The notes below the pieces were generated by a model. That model did no database searches and was not told the origin of the DNA. It saw nothing but the letters and a program-made list of their open reading frames with translations. A program made the position numbers and the translations under genes. From positions 36,740 to 100,739 of the forward strand of contig DAORKJ010000002.1 of NCBI GenBank assembly GCA_035439505.1: a DNA stretch of 64,000 nucleotides, written 5' to 3'. This DNA is from UBA7236 sp035439505. Lineage in GTDB: Bacteria > Bacteroidota > Bacteroidia > Chitinophagales > BACL12. Shown here in pieces: positions 17,436 to 27,049 of the stretch (its first letter is position 1; each line of letters starts with the position of its first letter).

Positions 17436-17526
17436 CAAATCTATAAAATCTATAGAATAAGCAGTATATTAAATTTGATAAAAATCTATCAAATCTATAG
17501 TATATATAGAAAAAGTAGTATTTTTG
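17436..17526. promoter_or_regulatory. Divergent promoter region with two operator-like repeats
   Basis: Two near-identical 19-mers lie here: AAATCTATAAAATCTATAG (17437-17455) and AAATCTATCAAATCTATAG (17482-17500), one mismatch apart. A -7 box for the permease is TATTTTTG at 17519-17526 on the plus strand. A -7 box for the peroxiredoxin is TAGATTTG on the minus strand (17443-17436), overlapping the first repeat. Each repeat contains a 9-bp direct repeat of ATCTAT. One element is thus placed on each promoter. Confidence 0.65.
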
Positions 17527-17548
17527 CGCACCATCTAAAATTACTCTT

Positions 17549-19312
17549 ATGGAAATTGCAATTGTACTAGCCCTGCTAGTATTGGCTATTATTGCCTTTT
17601 CTACCGAAAAAATATCGGTAGATATTGTCACGATGACCGCAGTATTGCTGCTGGTTTTGACAGGAATTCTCGACTACAAGGAAGCGTTCGCCCCTTTCGG
17701 CAGCGATTTTATCATCATGTTGGCATCCATTTTTATTGTCACTTCGGCAATTGATTCCTCTGGGGTGCTGGAACATTGGACTTCCAAACTCATGCACCGT
17801 TCGGGAGGTAGTCAAATGAAACTGATAATGCCTATGATTACTATTACCAGTGCTTTTTCGGCTTTTATGAATAATACTACCGTAACGGCATTGATGATTA
17901 ATCCCGCTATGGCTATTGCTAAAAAATCGGGAATTAACTTTTCTAAAATATTACTGCCCCTCGCTTTTGCCTCAATTGTAGGTGGAACTTGTACTTTAAT
18001 TGGTACTTCTACTAACGTGGCTGTGAATGCCTATTTGAGCAAAAATGGCTATGAAGCATTTGGTATGTGGGACTTTACTTTAATTGGTATTATTATGGTA
18101 ATTGTTACACTGGTGTACATGGCAACGGTTGGAGTAAGAATGTTACCGAACAGACACAATGGTGACCTCACTGCAGAATATGGCGTAAGAGAATATTTGA
18201 GCGAAATTAAAATATTAGCCGGTTCAACTTTAATTGGTCAGGTAATTCACGACTCGGAAATAAGCCGCATGGGTTTTAATGTTCTGGCTGTAATAAGAGG
18301 AGACAGACAATTTGCACCCGGACCTAATATTTCTTTCCGCGAAGGGGATATTGTTTTAGTAAAAGGTGCAATGCAACAATTACTGCAAGTAAAAAATACA
18401 AAAGGAATTGATATTGTTGCGGATACTTTAGATTTTTATCAACCAAATGATAAGGCGCTTAAATTAACCGAAGTGGTTGTGCCGGGACGTTCAGATTTAG
18501 CCGGTTCAACAATTGCCGAAATCGATTTTAGAAGAAAATACGGTATGGTGATAGTGGCTATTAACCGTGAAGGAAAAAATATTACAGAGCAATTAAACAA
18601 TATTGTTATTGAAGTTGGTGATATGTTGCTTGTACAAGGTACTGATGATGCTTTTAATAAATTAAAAAATCACCACGACCTGGTTGTATTATCTGCACAT
18701 ATTCCACCGGTTAAAAATTTGTGGAAAGGTTATTTCGCATTGGGCTTCTTCTGTTTGGCAATAATTATAAGCTCTATTAAATTTTTTAACGTGCACGTTT
18801 CTGTGGCGTTTTTAGCAAGCGCAGTTTTAAGTATGTTGGTTGGTGCAGTTAAACCGGATGATGCCTATAAAAGTATAGAATGGAAATTATTGGTGCTTAT
18901 TGCAGGTATGACAGCATTCGGAACCGCAATGGGTAATTCAGGCGCCGATAAATATTTAGCAGAATTAATAGTCAGCTGGTTTGGTGGTTTTGGGCCTACC
19001 GGTATCATGTTGGGTTTTATGGTATTAACAGTGTTACTTACTCAACCTATGAGCAACGCGGCTGCGGCATTAGTAGTATTGCCTGTAGCATTGGAAGCGG
19101 CAAATACCTTGCATGTTAATCCATTAAGTTATGCAATTGCTGTAATGCTTTCTGCATCAGTTTCTTTAATAACTCCATTTGAGCCATCATGTATTTTAGT
19201 ATATGGGCCGGGTAAATATAAATTTATCGATTTTGTAAAAGTGGGAGGTATATTAACTGCCATATTGGTTGGTATTATATATTTTGCAGTGCCTATCATG
19301 TGGCCGCTATAA
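17549..19312 (+). CDS. SLC13-type anion permease with two RCK_C (TrkA-C) domains
   Basis: Inner-membrane transporter of 587 residues. It has two blocks of hydrophobic helices (about 1-200 and 395-587) separated by two soluble RCK_C domains (about 215-285 and 295-375; GDIVLVKG and GDMLLVQG mark their ends). The motif NNTTVTALMINPA and the repeat SNAAAALVVLPVALEAA are SLC13/DASS signatures. Relatives with this domain order include sulfate transporters of algae and cyanobacteria, but others carry different anions. Its promoter has the operator-like repeat shared with the peroxiredoxin and pst-like genes. Sulfate is my leading guess for the substrate. Confidence 0.88.
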   Translation: MEIAIVLALLVLAIIAFSTEKISVDIVTMTAVLLLVLTGILDYKEAFAPFGSDFIIMLASIFIVTSAIDSSGVLEHWTSKLMHRSGGSQMKLIMPMITITSAFSAFMNNTTVTALMINPAMAIAKKSGINFSKILLPLAFASIVGGTCTLIGTSTNVAVNAYLSKNGYEAFGMWDFTLIGIIMVIVTLVYMATVGVRMLPNRHNGDLTAEYGVREYLSEIKILAGSTLIGQVIHDSEISRMGFNVLAVIRGDRQFAPGPNISFREGDIVLVKGAMQQLLQVKNTKGIDIVADTLDFYQPNDKALKLTEVVVPGRSDLAGSTIAEIDFRRKYGMVIVAINREGKNITEQLNNIVIEVGDMLLVQGTDDAFNKLKNHHDLVVLSAHIPPVKNLWKGYFALGFFCLAIIISSIKFFNVHVSVAFLASAVLSMLVGAVKPDDAYKSIEWKLLVLIAGMTAFGTAMGNSGADKYLAELIVSWFGGFGPTGIMLGFMVLTVLLTQPMSNAAAALVVLPVALEAANTLHVNPLSYAIAVMLSASVSLITPFEPSCILVYGPGKYKFIDFVKVGGILTAILVGIIYFAVPIMWPL

Positions 19313-19335
19313 TGGTGCCATTAAACGAAATTATT

Positions 19336-19365
19336 TGCGGCTTATTTATAAGCCGCATTTTTTTT
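19336..19365 (+). terminator. Intrinsic terminator of the SLC13 permease, overlapping the P-type ATPase 3' end
   Basis: TGCGGCTTAT pairs with ATAAGCCGCA and is followed by eight T residues. The convergent P-type ATPase gene ends at 19342, so its last codons are part of this hairpin. Confidence 0.8.
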
Positions 19366-21837
19366 GCGCAAAATATATTTATATAATTCAATCCAAAGTA
19401 CTGCTAACATACTCACCCCAAAACAGGCTAAAATTTCAACAATACTTAATGCACTAAATTGAAATAAATTACGAACCGGTTCGAGATAAATGGAAAGTAA
19501 AAGTACAGTTGTTGATATACATAAAATAATTGGAACCAAAGGGTTTTTATAGCGTAAGGTATGCAAAATTGAATAATAAAATGAACGATTTACCAGCGTT
19601 AATAAAATATTACTAAAAATTAAAATGGTATAAATTATAGTTCGGATGAATTGTTCATTGTAGCCTTGTATCATCAGGAAATATGCAGGGGTTAAACATC
19701 CTGCAGTTATTACCAGCCCCTGAACTATACTCATATTTAATTCCTTTATGGAAAAAAATCGATTCGACATTTTTCGGGGTGATTTATCCATTGAATCTGC
19801 ATCTGCAGGTTCGTTTTCAAAAATAATGGAACAGGTAGGCCCCATAATTAATTCCAGCATAATTACGTGAATGGGGTTGAAGAAATCGGTAAAGTCCCAA
19901 AAAAATAATAGAGGTATTGTAACTATCAGAATAATGGGAATATGAATGCTGATAATATAACGAATGGCTTTTTTAAGATTTTCATATATTCTTCTACCCA
20001 AAGCTACGGCCTCAACCATATGTTGAAGATTATCATCGGTTAGAATTAATGAGGCAGCTTGCTTGGCAATTTCAGTTCCTCGCTGCCCCATCGCAATACC
20101 AATATGCGCTGCTTTTAATGCAGGGCCATCGTTTACGCCATCTCCTGTCATGGCTACAATTTCCCCGTTGCGTTTATATGCTTCCACCACTTTTAATTTC
20201 GCTTCGGGAAACATGCGTGCATACACATCTACATCACGAACTTTTTGCGCAATTGTTTCGTCGCTCATCTCCATTATTTCATTTCCAGTTAAAACTGTAG
20301 CATGATTTTTTAAACCAATTTGCTGAGCAATGGCGACTGCTGTTGGAGCATAATCGCCGGTTATCATTTTTACCCCAATACCGGCTTTATAAAATGATTG
20401 AACAATGGATGCAGTATTTTTTTTAGGAGGATCGTTAAATGCAATTAATCCTAAAAATGTAAATGTTAATTCAGATTGTGCTAGCGGGAAAGTTGTATAA
20501 TTATTGGCTGATTTAGCTACTGCTAAAACACGATATCCTTGTGATGATAATTGTTGAGTTGTTGAAATAACCTTTGCTTTTTGTTGTTCGGTTAAGGTTG
20601 ACTGGCGTATTATACTTTCAACACCACCTTTCGCAGCTATTATAATATCGTTAGCTGCATTTCGAAAAACATGTGTCATAATTGGTGGTGTACCCGCAAG
20701 TGGATATTCATGCACCATTTTGTATTCTAATCGTTGATCGGTTGTATATGAATTAGTATATAAAACATGAATTGATTTTTCCATCGGGTCGAAAGGTGAA
20801 ACCTCCGATGACCACATGGCATATTCTAAAACAATATTTGGTTGTGCAGGATTATCGATATAAGAATAATAACTGTCGCTTTCTAAAATATAAACGCCGG
20901 CAACCTGCATACTATTTTCAGTTAATGTGCCGGTTTTATCTGCGCATATTATTGTAGCAGCACCTAAAGCCTCAACAGTTTGTGGTGTGCGAGCAATCAC
21001 ATTTTTTTTAATTAAACGAAATGCGCCTAATGCTAAAAACGTGCTGAATGCAACAGGAATTTCTTCAGGTAAAACCGACATGGCCATGGTTAATCCGTGT
21101 AATAAGCCGTGTAATAGACTACCGGTTGTATAATAATTAATTCCCCACACTATAAAAAAGGCAATAACACCGGCAATTACCATGTGTAATACAAATGCGC
21201 TTATTTGTATTTGCAAAGGTGTTTTGCTGGTTTCAATTGCAGATAAACTTTTTCCTATTTTACCCATTTCGGTTTGCACACCAACACGCGTTACTTTTGC
21301 TATACATGAACCTGTTGCCACTAATGTTCCCTTAAATATCAAAACAGGGTCACCTCCCGGTGCTTTAAATACAGGAACCGACTCACCTGTCAACATGCTT
21401 TCATTCACCGAAAAATCATGTGCTTCTAATAATTCAGCATCTGCAGGAACAATATTGCCATCCTCACAAAAAATGATATCATTCACCACAATATCATTTG
21501 TAGGAACTATTATTGTTTTTCCTGAGCGAGCAACTTTAGCCCCACTATCTGTTAATTGTTTGAGAGCTTCTACCGCATTACTGCTTCTGTTTTCCTGATA
21601 TATGGAAATACCGGCTACAAAAAATAAAGCCGCTAACATAATAAATCCTTCAGCCGATTCGCCTAAAATAAAATAAATAATAGCTGCAATTACTAAAATA
21701 ATAAACATAGGCTCTGCTACTACGCCTAAAAGTAAATGCCATAATTTATTTTGACGTTTACCTGTGATGCCGTTAGCGCCAAACTGCTGGCGCACAGCAA
21801 TTACTTCTTTTTCGGATAAACCTGGTGGGATATTCAT
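19342..21837 (-). CDS. Cation-translocating P-type ATPase
   Basis: P-type ATPase of 831 residues. TGES is at 150-153 (actuator domain), the phosphorylated Asp is D300 in DKTGTLTEN, and the hinge is TGDGVNDGPALKAA. Overall architecture is of the calcium-type (P2) group, with four helices before and six after the catalytic domains. The helix 4 motif is PEEIPV (257-262) instead of the PEGLP of classical Ca2+ pumps, so the ion cannot be assigned. No heavy-metal-binding CxxC domain or CPC motif is present. It stands alone between convergent and divergent-facing neighbours. Confidence 0.92.
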   Translation of the reverse strand: MNIPPGLSEKEVIAVRQQFGANGITGKRQNKLWHLLLGVVAEPMFIILVIAAIIYFILGESAEGFIMLAALFFVAGISIYQENRSSNAVEALKQLTDSGAKVARSGKTIIVPTNDIVVNDIIFCEDGNIVPADAELLEAHDFSVNESMLTGESVPVFKAPGGDPVLIFKGTLVATGSCIAKVTRVGVQTEMGKIGKSLSAIETSKTPLQIQISAFVLHMVIAGVIAFFIVWGINYYTTGSLLHGLLHGLTMAMSVLPEEIPVAFSTFLALGAFRLIKKNVIARTPQTVEALGAATIICADKTGTLTENSMQVAGVYILESDSYYSYIDNPAQPNIVLEYAMWSSEVSPFDPMEKSIHVLYTNSYTTDQRLEYKMVHEYPLAGTPPIMTHVFRNAANDIIIAAKGGVESIIRQSTLTEQQKAKVISTTQQLSSQGYRVLAVAKSANNYTTFPLAQSELTFTFLGLIAFNDPPKKNTASIVQSFYKAGIGVKMITGDYAPTAVAIAQQIGLKNHATVLTGNEIMEMSDETIAQKVRDVDVYARMFPEAKLKVVEAYKRNGEIVAMTGDGVNDGPALKAAHIGIAMGQRGTEIAKQAASLILTDDNLQHMVEAVALGRRIYENLKKAIRYIISIHIPIILIVTIPLLFFWDFTDFFNPIHVIMLELIMGPTCSIIFENEPADADSMDKSPRKMSNRFFSIKELNMSIVQGLVITAGCLTPAYFLMIQGYNEQFIRTIIYTILIFSNILLTLVNRSFYYSILHTLRYKNPLVPIILCISTTVLLLSIYLEPVRNLFQFSALSIVEILACFGVSMLAVLWIELYKYILRKKNAAYK

Positions 21838-21920
21838 TGTTAATGCCTAAATTAAGCATTATAAAGGTAATACCTGATACGCAGTAGTAAGATGATTAAA
21901 ATCAGCAAAAATTTGGGCAG

Positions 21921-23345
21921 TTATTTACCTTTTCCCTGGAAAATGATGAGCACTGTATAAATCATAATTTTAAAATCAATAGCCAGACTCATGTTTTCGA
22001 TATATAATAAATCGTATTTCATACGTTGTACCATTTGGTCAACATTACTGGCATAACCAAACTTTACCATACCCCAACTGGTTAAGCCGGGTTTTACTTT
22101 TTGAAGATGTTTATAGGAAGGGGCAATTTTGGTTATTTGGTCTATATAAAATTGTCGTTCAGGTCGCGGCCCAACTAAACTCATTTCGCCTTTAAGGATA
22201 TTAAATATTTGAGGTAATTCATCAAATCGCCATTTGCGCATTACCTTACCCCAGGTTGTAATCCGTTCATCATTTTCACTGCTTAAGGCTGGTCCGTTAT
22301 CTTCAGCAGTTACATACATAGACCTGAATTTTATGATGGTGAATGGTTTGCTATTAATACCTACTCGCTGTTGATAATAAAATATTGGTCCTTTGGATGA
22401 GAATTTGACTTTTATAGCTATAAACAAATACAAAGGCCATAATATAAGTATAACAAAAATGGCAACTGCGATATCGATTCCACGTTTAATAATCCGCTGC
22501 CAACGTGGCATCAGGTCAGGATAAATTTCGATTAATACTGCCCCTAATACATTACCCATTTTTACACTTCCTGATAATATATCATACATATCAGGTACAA
22601 TTTTAATCACGATATTACCTTTTTCTGCCAGTTTATCAATTATTTCATTTAATAAATGGTGTTCAGAAGTTTCTATCGCAATAATAACTTCATCAATATT
22701 GCGGGCATTTATAATTTCATTTAATTGCGATAAATTACCTAAACAAGGCATAAATTTATCTAAATCAGAACCATGGTTGCCATTTGCTTCGATGTAACCT
22801 ACAAATGCATAACCTAATGATTTTTTGTAATGGGTTATTTCCTGGTGTATAGACGATGCGCGTAAATCACTCCCAATTATAATGGTATTATAAGCCACTA
22901 CACCTTTTTGCAATTGACGTTTTGCTCTGGTTAATATGATAATCCGAAACAATACGGTTAAAAGAAATTGCCCGAAAAACAATAAAAAGAATATTTGATA
23001 ATAGTCGCGGTAGTCGCTAATATAATCATCAAGCAGCAATGCAAAGAAAATAATTAATACACCTATAAATGAAACAACAAAGGTGCGTGTTAATTCTGCT
23101 AAACGCGATTTACGGTAAATGTCGGTATAGGTTCCGCCAATAAAATGTAACACTATCCAAATAATAGGAATGGCAAAAATGCCGTAGAAAAAATTTTTAT
23201 CGTTAAGTACTTTATTGGTAATATCAAAAGGTAAATCTTCAATAACAAATTTGCGATAGAAAAATAACCCAGCCCATACCAGCATTGCCGCGAAATAATC
23301 GAGCAGGATATAGGTAAGGATGCCAATTTTCTTTTTAAATCGCAT
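21921..23345 (-). CDS. Exopolysaccharide polyprenyl glycosylphosphotransferase
   Basis: Membrane enzyme of 474 residues that transfers a sugar-1-phosphate to undecaprenyl phosphate, starting surface polysaccharide synthesis. It has four N-terminal helices and a Rossmann-like CoA-binding-type middle domain (TIIIGSDLRASS). The C-terminal bacterial sugar transferase domain is recognised by KRGIDIAVAIFVILILWPLY, QQRVGINSKPFTIIKFRSMY, KWRFDELPQIFNIL and SLVGPRPE. Its start ATG overlaps the stop of the lipoprotein gene by one base (TAATG), indicating coupling. Confidence 0.93.
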   Translation of the reverse strand: MRFKKKIGILTYILLDYFAAMLVWAGLFFYRKFVIEDLPFDITNKVLNDKNFFYGIFAIPIIWIVLHFIGGTYTDIYRKSRLAELTRTFVVSFIGVLIIFFALLLDDYISDYRDYYQIFFLLFFGQFLLTVLFRIIILTRAKRQLQKGVVAYNTIIIGSDLRASSIHQEITHYKKSLGYAFVGYIEANGNHGSDLDKFMPCLGNLSQLNEIINARNIDEVIIAIETSEHHLLNEIIDKLAEKGNIVIKIVPDMYDILSGSVKMGNVLGAVLIEIYPDLMPRWQRIIKRGIDIAVAIFVILILWPLYLFIAIKVKFSSKGPIFYYQQRVGINSKPFTIIKFRSMYVTAEDNGPALSSENDERITTWGKVMRKWRFDELPQIFNILKGEMSLVGPRPERQFYIDQITKIAPSYKHLQKVKPGLTSWGMVKFGYASNVDQMVQRMKYDLLYIENMSLAIDFKIMIYTVLIIFQGKGK

Positions 23346-24226
23346 TATTTTGATTGTATAATTTTAATATTATCAAACATAATTGTTGCTGTGTCCAGCG
23401 TGTTAATAGCTCTGAATTCTAAATGATAAGACTCCGGTTGGTATGCTGCAAAATATTGCAAAGTGGCATTTAAATTCACATATATCTTATTCCAGTTTTC
23501 TTTAGATGTAATGGTAAGCACCTCATCATATAAAGCTGATCCGGTTGCTGTATTACATTTTACCCAGATATTGAAAGGAATATCGCATTTATAATCTAAC
23601 TCTAAAAATAACTGATGGTCAATAGCCGGAAAAAATAATGGGTCGCTGGTTTGAACATAAAATGTATCAATTGCACCTGTCATAGTGCTTATAGCTGAGC
23701 GATTGCCCTCAAACACCAACGATTCGTCAGAAGTAGTAGTTAGTATAGCATCTTCAATTACACTATAAAACGGGTTGCTGCTTTCAAACCGTTCTATCAT
23801 AAGAAATGTGATTGCAGCAGAATTTTTATAGGTTGTTGCAGGCGATATAGTATCTGTAGCTCCTGCAATTAAATTTCTTGTTATGGTATAAGGATTATAA
23901 AATGGATAAATCATTCCAGTTCCTGATATTCCATTTTCCTTTATTCCGGGGTAAACAATTATTTCTGTTTCACCATCGGCAAGAATTGGAACGGTAGCAG
24001 GTAATTCAAATGCCCCAATAAATTCGTTATTCGCATACACCCAGGCATCAGGTAATTTTGATGAAGCATAACCCTGAATATCTAAACTGGTTGTAAACGA
24101 AAATTCGTTAATGTAAACATAAGATGGAATTTTTTCTTCGGGGTTGATAATTTCGCAACCCTGCATAAATAGCACCCCACTACAGCCAATTATGATATTT
24201 TTTAATGTATTTCCCAGCTTCATCAA
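23345..24226 (-). CDS. Hypothetical lipoprotein
   Basis: No family recognised. The 293-residue protein has a signal peptide with a lipobox (LFMQG-C at about 24), so it is likely anchored in the envelope. The rest is rich in beta-strand-like patterns. The C-terminal half (LFLELDYKCDIPFNIWVKC, YHLEFRAINTLDTATIMFDNI) resembles a jelly-roll carbohydrate-binding fold, which is weak inference. It is cotranscribed with the glycosyl-phosphotransferase and lies 25 bp after the Gfo/Idh/MocA gene. A polysaccharide-related surface role is plausible. M1 or M2 (24223) could be the start. Confidence 0.75.
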   Translation of the reverse strand: MMKLGNTLKNIIIGCSGVLFMQGCEIINPEEKIPSYVYINEFSFTTSLDIQGYASSKLPDAWVYANNEFIGAFELPATVPILADGETEIIVYPGIKENGISGTGMIYPFYNPYTITRNLIAGATDTISPATTYKNSAAITFLMIERFESSNPFYSVIEDAILTTTSDESLVFEGNRSAISTMTGAIDTFYVQTSDPLFFPAIDHQLFLELDYKCDIPFNIWVKCNTATGSALYDEVLTITSKENWNKIYVNLNATLQYFAAYQPESYHLEFRAINTLDTATIMFDNIKIIQSK

Positions 24227-24251
24227 TAATTAATTTTTAAATGCTTTTCGA

Positions 24252-25235
24252 TTATCGATAAGCAACATTTTTTTCAATTTTATGCAGAATCATATGGGCA
24301 ACTTGTAAAGCGCGATAACCATCTTCAATAGTAACCGGTGTGTCGGTATCGTTGATAATAGCTTTGGCAAATTGTTCTAATTCCATCTTTATCGCATTAA
24401 CAGGAGTAATAATAGGTTTATCCATTTTAATTACCCGTTTTTTAGACGCATCACCGGTGTTAATCTCTATAGTAAACGCATCTTCATCAGGATTAGCATC
24501 ACTCATCGTTAATATTTCAGTCATATTTTCCCCAAAATCTACTGCAATATAGGCATCGCGTTGAAAAAGACGCATTTTACGCATTTTTTTCATGGAAATA
24601 CGACTTGCAGTAAGATTAGCAACACAACCGTTGTCAAATTCAAGACGGGCATTAGCTATATCAGGTTGGTTACTCAATACTTTCACACCACTTGCACTTA
24701 CTTTTTTGACATTAGAATGAACAAGATGTAACACAATATCGATATCGTGAATCATCAGGTCCAATACCACCGAAACATCTGTTCCTCTTGGATTAAATGT
24801 AGAAAGACGGTGCGACTCAATAAACATGGGCTGAATATCAAGGTCCTTGATGGCTAAAAAAGCTGGATTGAAGCGCTCCACATGCCCCACTTGTGCCTTT
24901 ACATTGGCTTCATGAGCAAGCGACATGATGTATTTGGCCTCGCTAACCGTATTGGCTAGTGGTTTTTCAATAAAAATGTGTTTGGCCTTTTTTAATGCTG
25001 CTCTGGCGCAATCGTAATGTGAAATGGTGGGTGTCACAATATCAACGGCATCGCATACCTCAATAAGTTTGTGAATGCTGTTGAAACGCGGAATCTGGAA
25101 TGTTTCTGCCGCATACTTCGCATTTGTTTCGTCCGGGTCGTAAAAGCCAACAAGCTCAAAGTCAGGAATTTCCTTCAGTAACTTCAAATGGATTTTCCCC
25201 AAATGTCCGGCACCTAATACACCAATTCTAACCAT
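24252..25235 (-). CDS. Gfo/Idh/MocA family oxidoreductase
   Basis: NAD(P)-dependent sugar oxidoreductase of 327 residues. The N-terminal Rossmann motif is IGVLGAGHLGKIHLKLL (residues about 3-19). The lysine motif EKPLA is at about 94-98, and the C-terminal domain carries the catalytic region near MIHDIDIVLHLV. It is the first gene of a three-gene unit with a lipoprotein and a sugar-phosphate transferase, so it may act on a nucleotide sugar. The exact substrate is unknown. Confidence 0.9.
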   Translation of the reverse strand: MVRIGVLGAGHLGKIHLKLLKEIPDFELVGFYDPDETNAKYAAETFQIPRFNSIHKLIEVCDAVDIVTPTISHYDCARAALKKAKHIFIEKPLANTVSEAKYIMSLAHEANVKAQVGHVERFNPAFLAIKDLDIQPMFIESHRLSTFNPRGTDVSVVLDLMIHDIDIVLHLVHSNVKKVSASGVKVLSNQPDIANARLEFDNGCVANLTASRISMKKMRKMRLFQRDAYIAVDFGENMTEILTMSDANPDEDAFTIEINTGDASKKRVIKMDKPIITPVNAIKMELEQFAKAIINDTDTPVTIEDGYRALQVAHMILHKIEKNVAYR

Positions 25236-25316
25236 ACATGGATTTGTGGCAAATTTAATTTATTCACCTTGAGCGTTATATAAAATGAAGATATAAATGT
25301 CCACGTTTTATACAAT

Positions 25317-27041
25317 ATGTATATCAACCAACACAGTTTACCAAAATCTGACATGAAAAATGCTTTATCTTCACCTCGAAATTCAGGTATGACAAAAAGT
25401 AGTTTTTCTTTACCACTGGTATTACTACCCTTGCTTTCAGGTTTATTGCTCTGGGCTGCCTGGCCGCCTTTACCTTATACGTTTTTGGTTTTTATCGGGT
25501 TTGTTCCACTGCTTCTGGGTGCAAAAATGGTTAATGACAGGTTTGTAAAATTTACTTCTTTCAAGGTTTGGTTAAGCCTGTATTTTGGCTTGTTGCTTTG
25601 GAATCTGCTCACCACTTGGTGGGTAAGTAATGCAAGTGTAGCAGGAGGTTTGTTTGCCAATATGGCCAACCCGATTTTAATGACCGTGCCGCTTATGCTT
25701 GCTCGAAATACCGGGAAACGTCTTGGTGAAAATGCAGGCTTGTTGGCATTTATTGTTTACTGGATGAGTTTTGAGTTTATCCATCTCCGCTGGGAATTAA
25801 CCTGGCCATGGTTGTCGCTGGGAAATGTATTTGCACTTAATCATACATTGATTCAATGGTACGAATACACGGGTGTTTTTGGTGGTACTTTATGGGTATT
25901 AGTAGCCAATGTGCTGATATATAAAATTGTGTCTAAGTTTATTTTTACCCAAACTGAAAACAATCAACAAAAGAAAAAAACATCCTTAATGTACGGAACA
26001 ATTTTCCTCCTTTGGATTATTATTCCGATTGTAATTTCTAAAAACATTTATAACCATTATGTAGAAAAAGGAACATCAACTAATGTTACTGTTGTACAAC
26101 CAAATTTCGACCCATATACAGAAAAATTTACTATTCCCTACAGTATTCAAATGGATAAAATGTTATCGCTTTCGCTAGATGGCATTACCGATTCAACATC
26201 ATTTTTGGTGTGGCCGGAAACGGCAATTCAAACTGAAATTTGGTTAGATAAACTGCCTTATGAAAAACCGGTAAGAGATATTCAAAAAGCAATTGACAGT
26301 TTCCCGAATTTAACTGCTGTTGTCGGGATAAATGGATTTGAACGATATTACGATAAAAGTAAAGTTTCACCAACCGCTAGAACATTTGTAACGCATAATT
26401 CAAAACGTGATACAATTATTTACGACATTTATAATACAGCACTTGCCATAAATGGTAACGGACCTCAGGGTTATTATCATAAATCTAAATTAGTGCCCGG
26501 TGTTGAACGAATGCCATATCCCGGTTTTTTTGCATTTATAGGGTCATGGGCAATTGAACTCGGCGGAATTTCCGGAAGTTTAGGTATTCAAAAAGAACGC
26601 ACAGTGTTTTTTAATAAAGACAGTATTGGGGTTGCTCCTGTAATTTGTTATGAAAGTATTTTTGGAGAATATGTTTCTGACTACGTGAATAAAGGTGCGG
26701 GTTTAATTTTTATTATTACTAACGATGGTTGGTGGGGAAAAACAAATGGATATTTACAACATAACGAATATGCCAAATTGCGCAGCATCGAAACAAGAAG
26801 AAGTATTGCCCGCTCTGCAAATACCGGTACATCATGTTTTATTAACCAACGTGGAGATATTTCACAGGCAACGGAATGGCGAGAAGATGCTGTAATAAAT
26901 CAATCTTTAAAAGTTAATACTACAATCACTTTTTACACTAAACATGGCGACTATCTAGCCCGTATTGCTTTAATTATTTCCGGATTATTAGCTATTACAG
27001 CATTAGTGAACAGGGTTAGATCAAAAATTAAATCAAATTAA
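25317..27041 (+). CDS. lnt: Apolipoprotein N-acyltransferase
   Basis: Inner-membrane enzyme that adds the third acyl chain to lipoproteins. The 574 residues comprise N-terminal helices (about 30-250), a nitrilase-like periplasmic domain (about 260-540) and a C-terminal helix. The catalytic triad is visible: E301 in WPETAIQ, K389 in YHKSKLVPGVE and C444 in PVICYESIFGE. ATG 25317 gives a short hydrophilic N-terminus; ATG 25353 is an alternative. The inositol-phosphatase family gene follows after 8 bp. Confidence 0.95.
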   Translation: MYINQHSLPKSDMKNALSSPRNSGMTKSSFSLPLVLLPLLSGLLLWAAWPPLPYTFLVFIGFVPLLLGAKMVNDRFVKFTSFKVWLSLYFGLLLWNLLTTWWVSNASVAGGLFANMANPILMTVPLMLARNTGKRLGENAGLLAFIVYWMSFEFIHLRWELTWPWLSLGNVFALNHTLIQWYEYTGVFGGTLWVLVANVLIYKIVSKFIFTQTENNQQKKKTSLMYGTIFLLWIIIPIVISKNIYNHYVEKGTSTNVTVVQPNFDPYTEKFTIPYSIQMDKMLSLSLDGITDSTSFLVWPETAIQTEIWLDKLPYEKPVRDIQKAIDSFPNLTAVVGINGFERYYDKSKVSPTARTFVTHNSKRDTIIYDIYNTALAINGNGPQGYYHKSKLVPGVERMPYPGFFAFIGSWAIELGGISGSLGIQKERTVFFNKDSIGVAPVICYESIFGEYVSDYVNKGAGLIFIITNDGWWGKTNGYLQHNEYAKLRSIETRRSIARSANTGTSCFINQRGDISQATEWREDAVINQSLKVNTTITFYTKHGDYLARIALIISGLLAITALVNRVRSKIKSN

Positions 27042-27049
27042 ATTAAATT

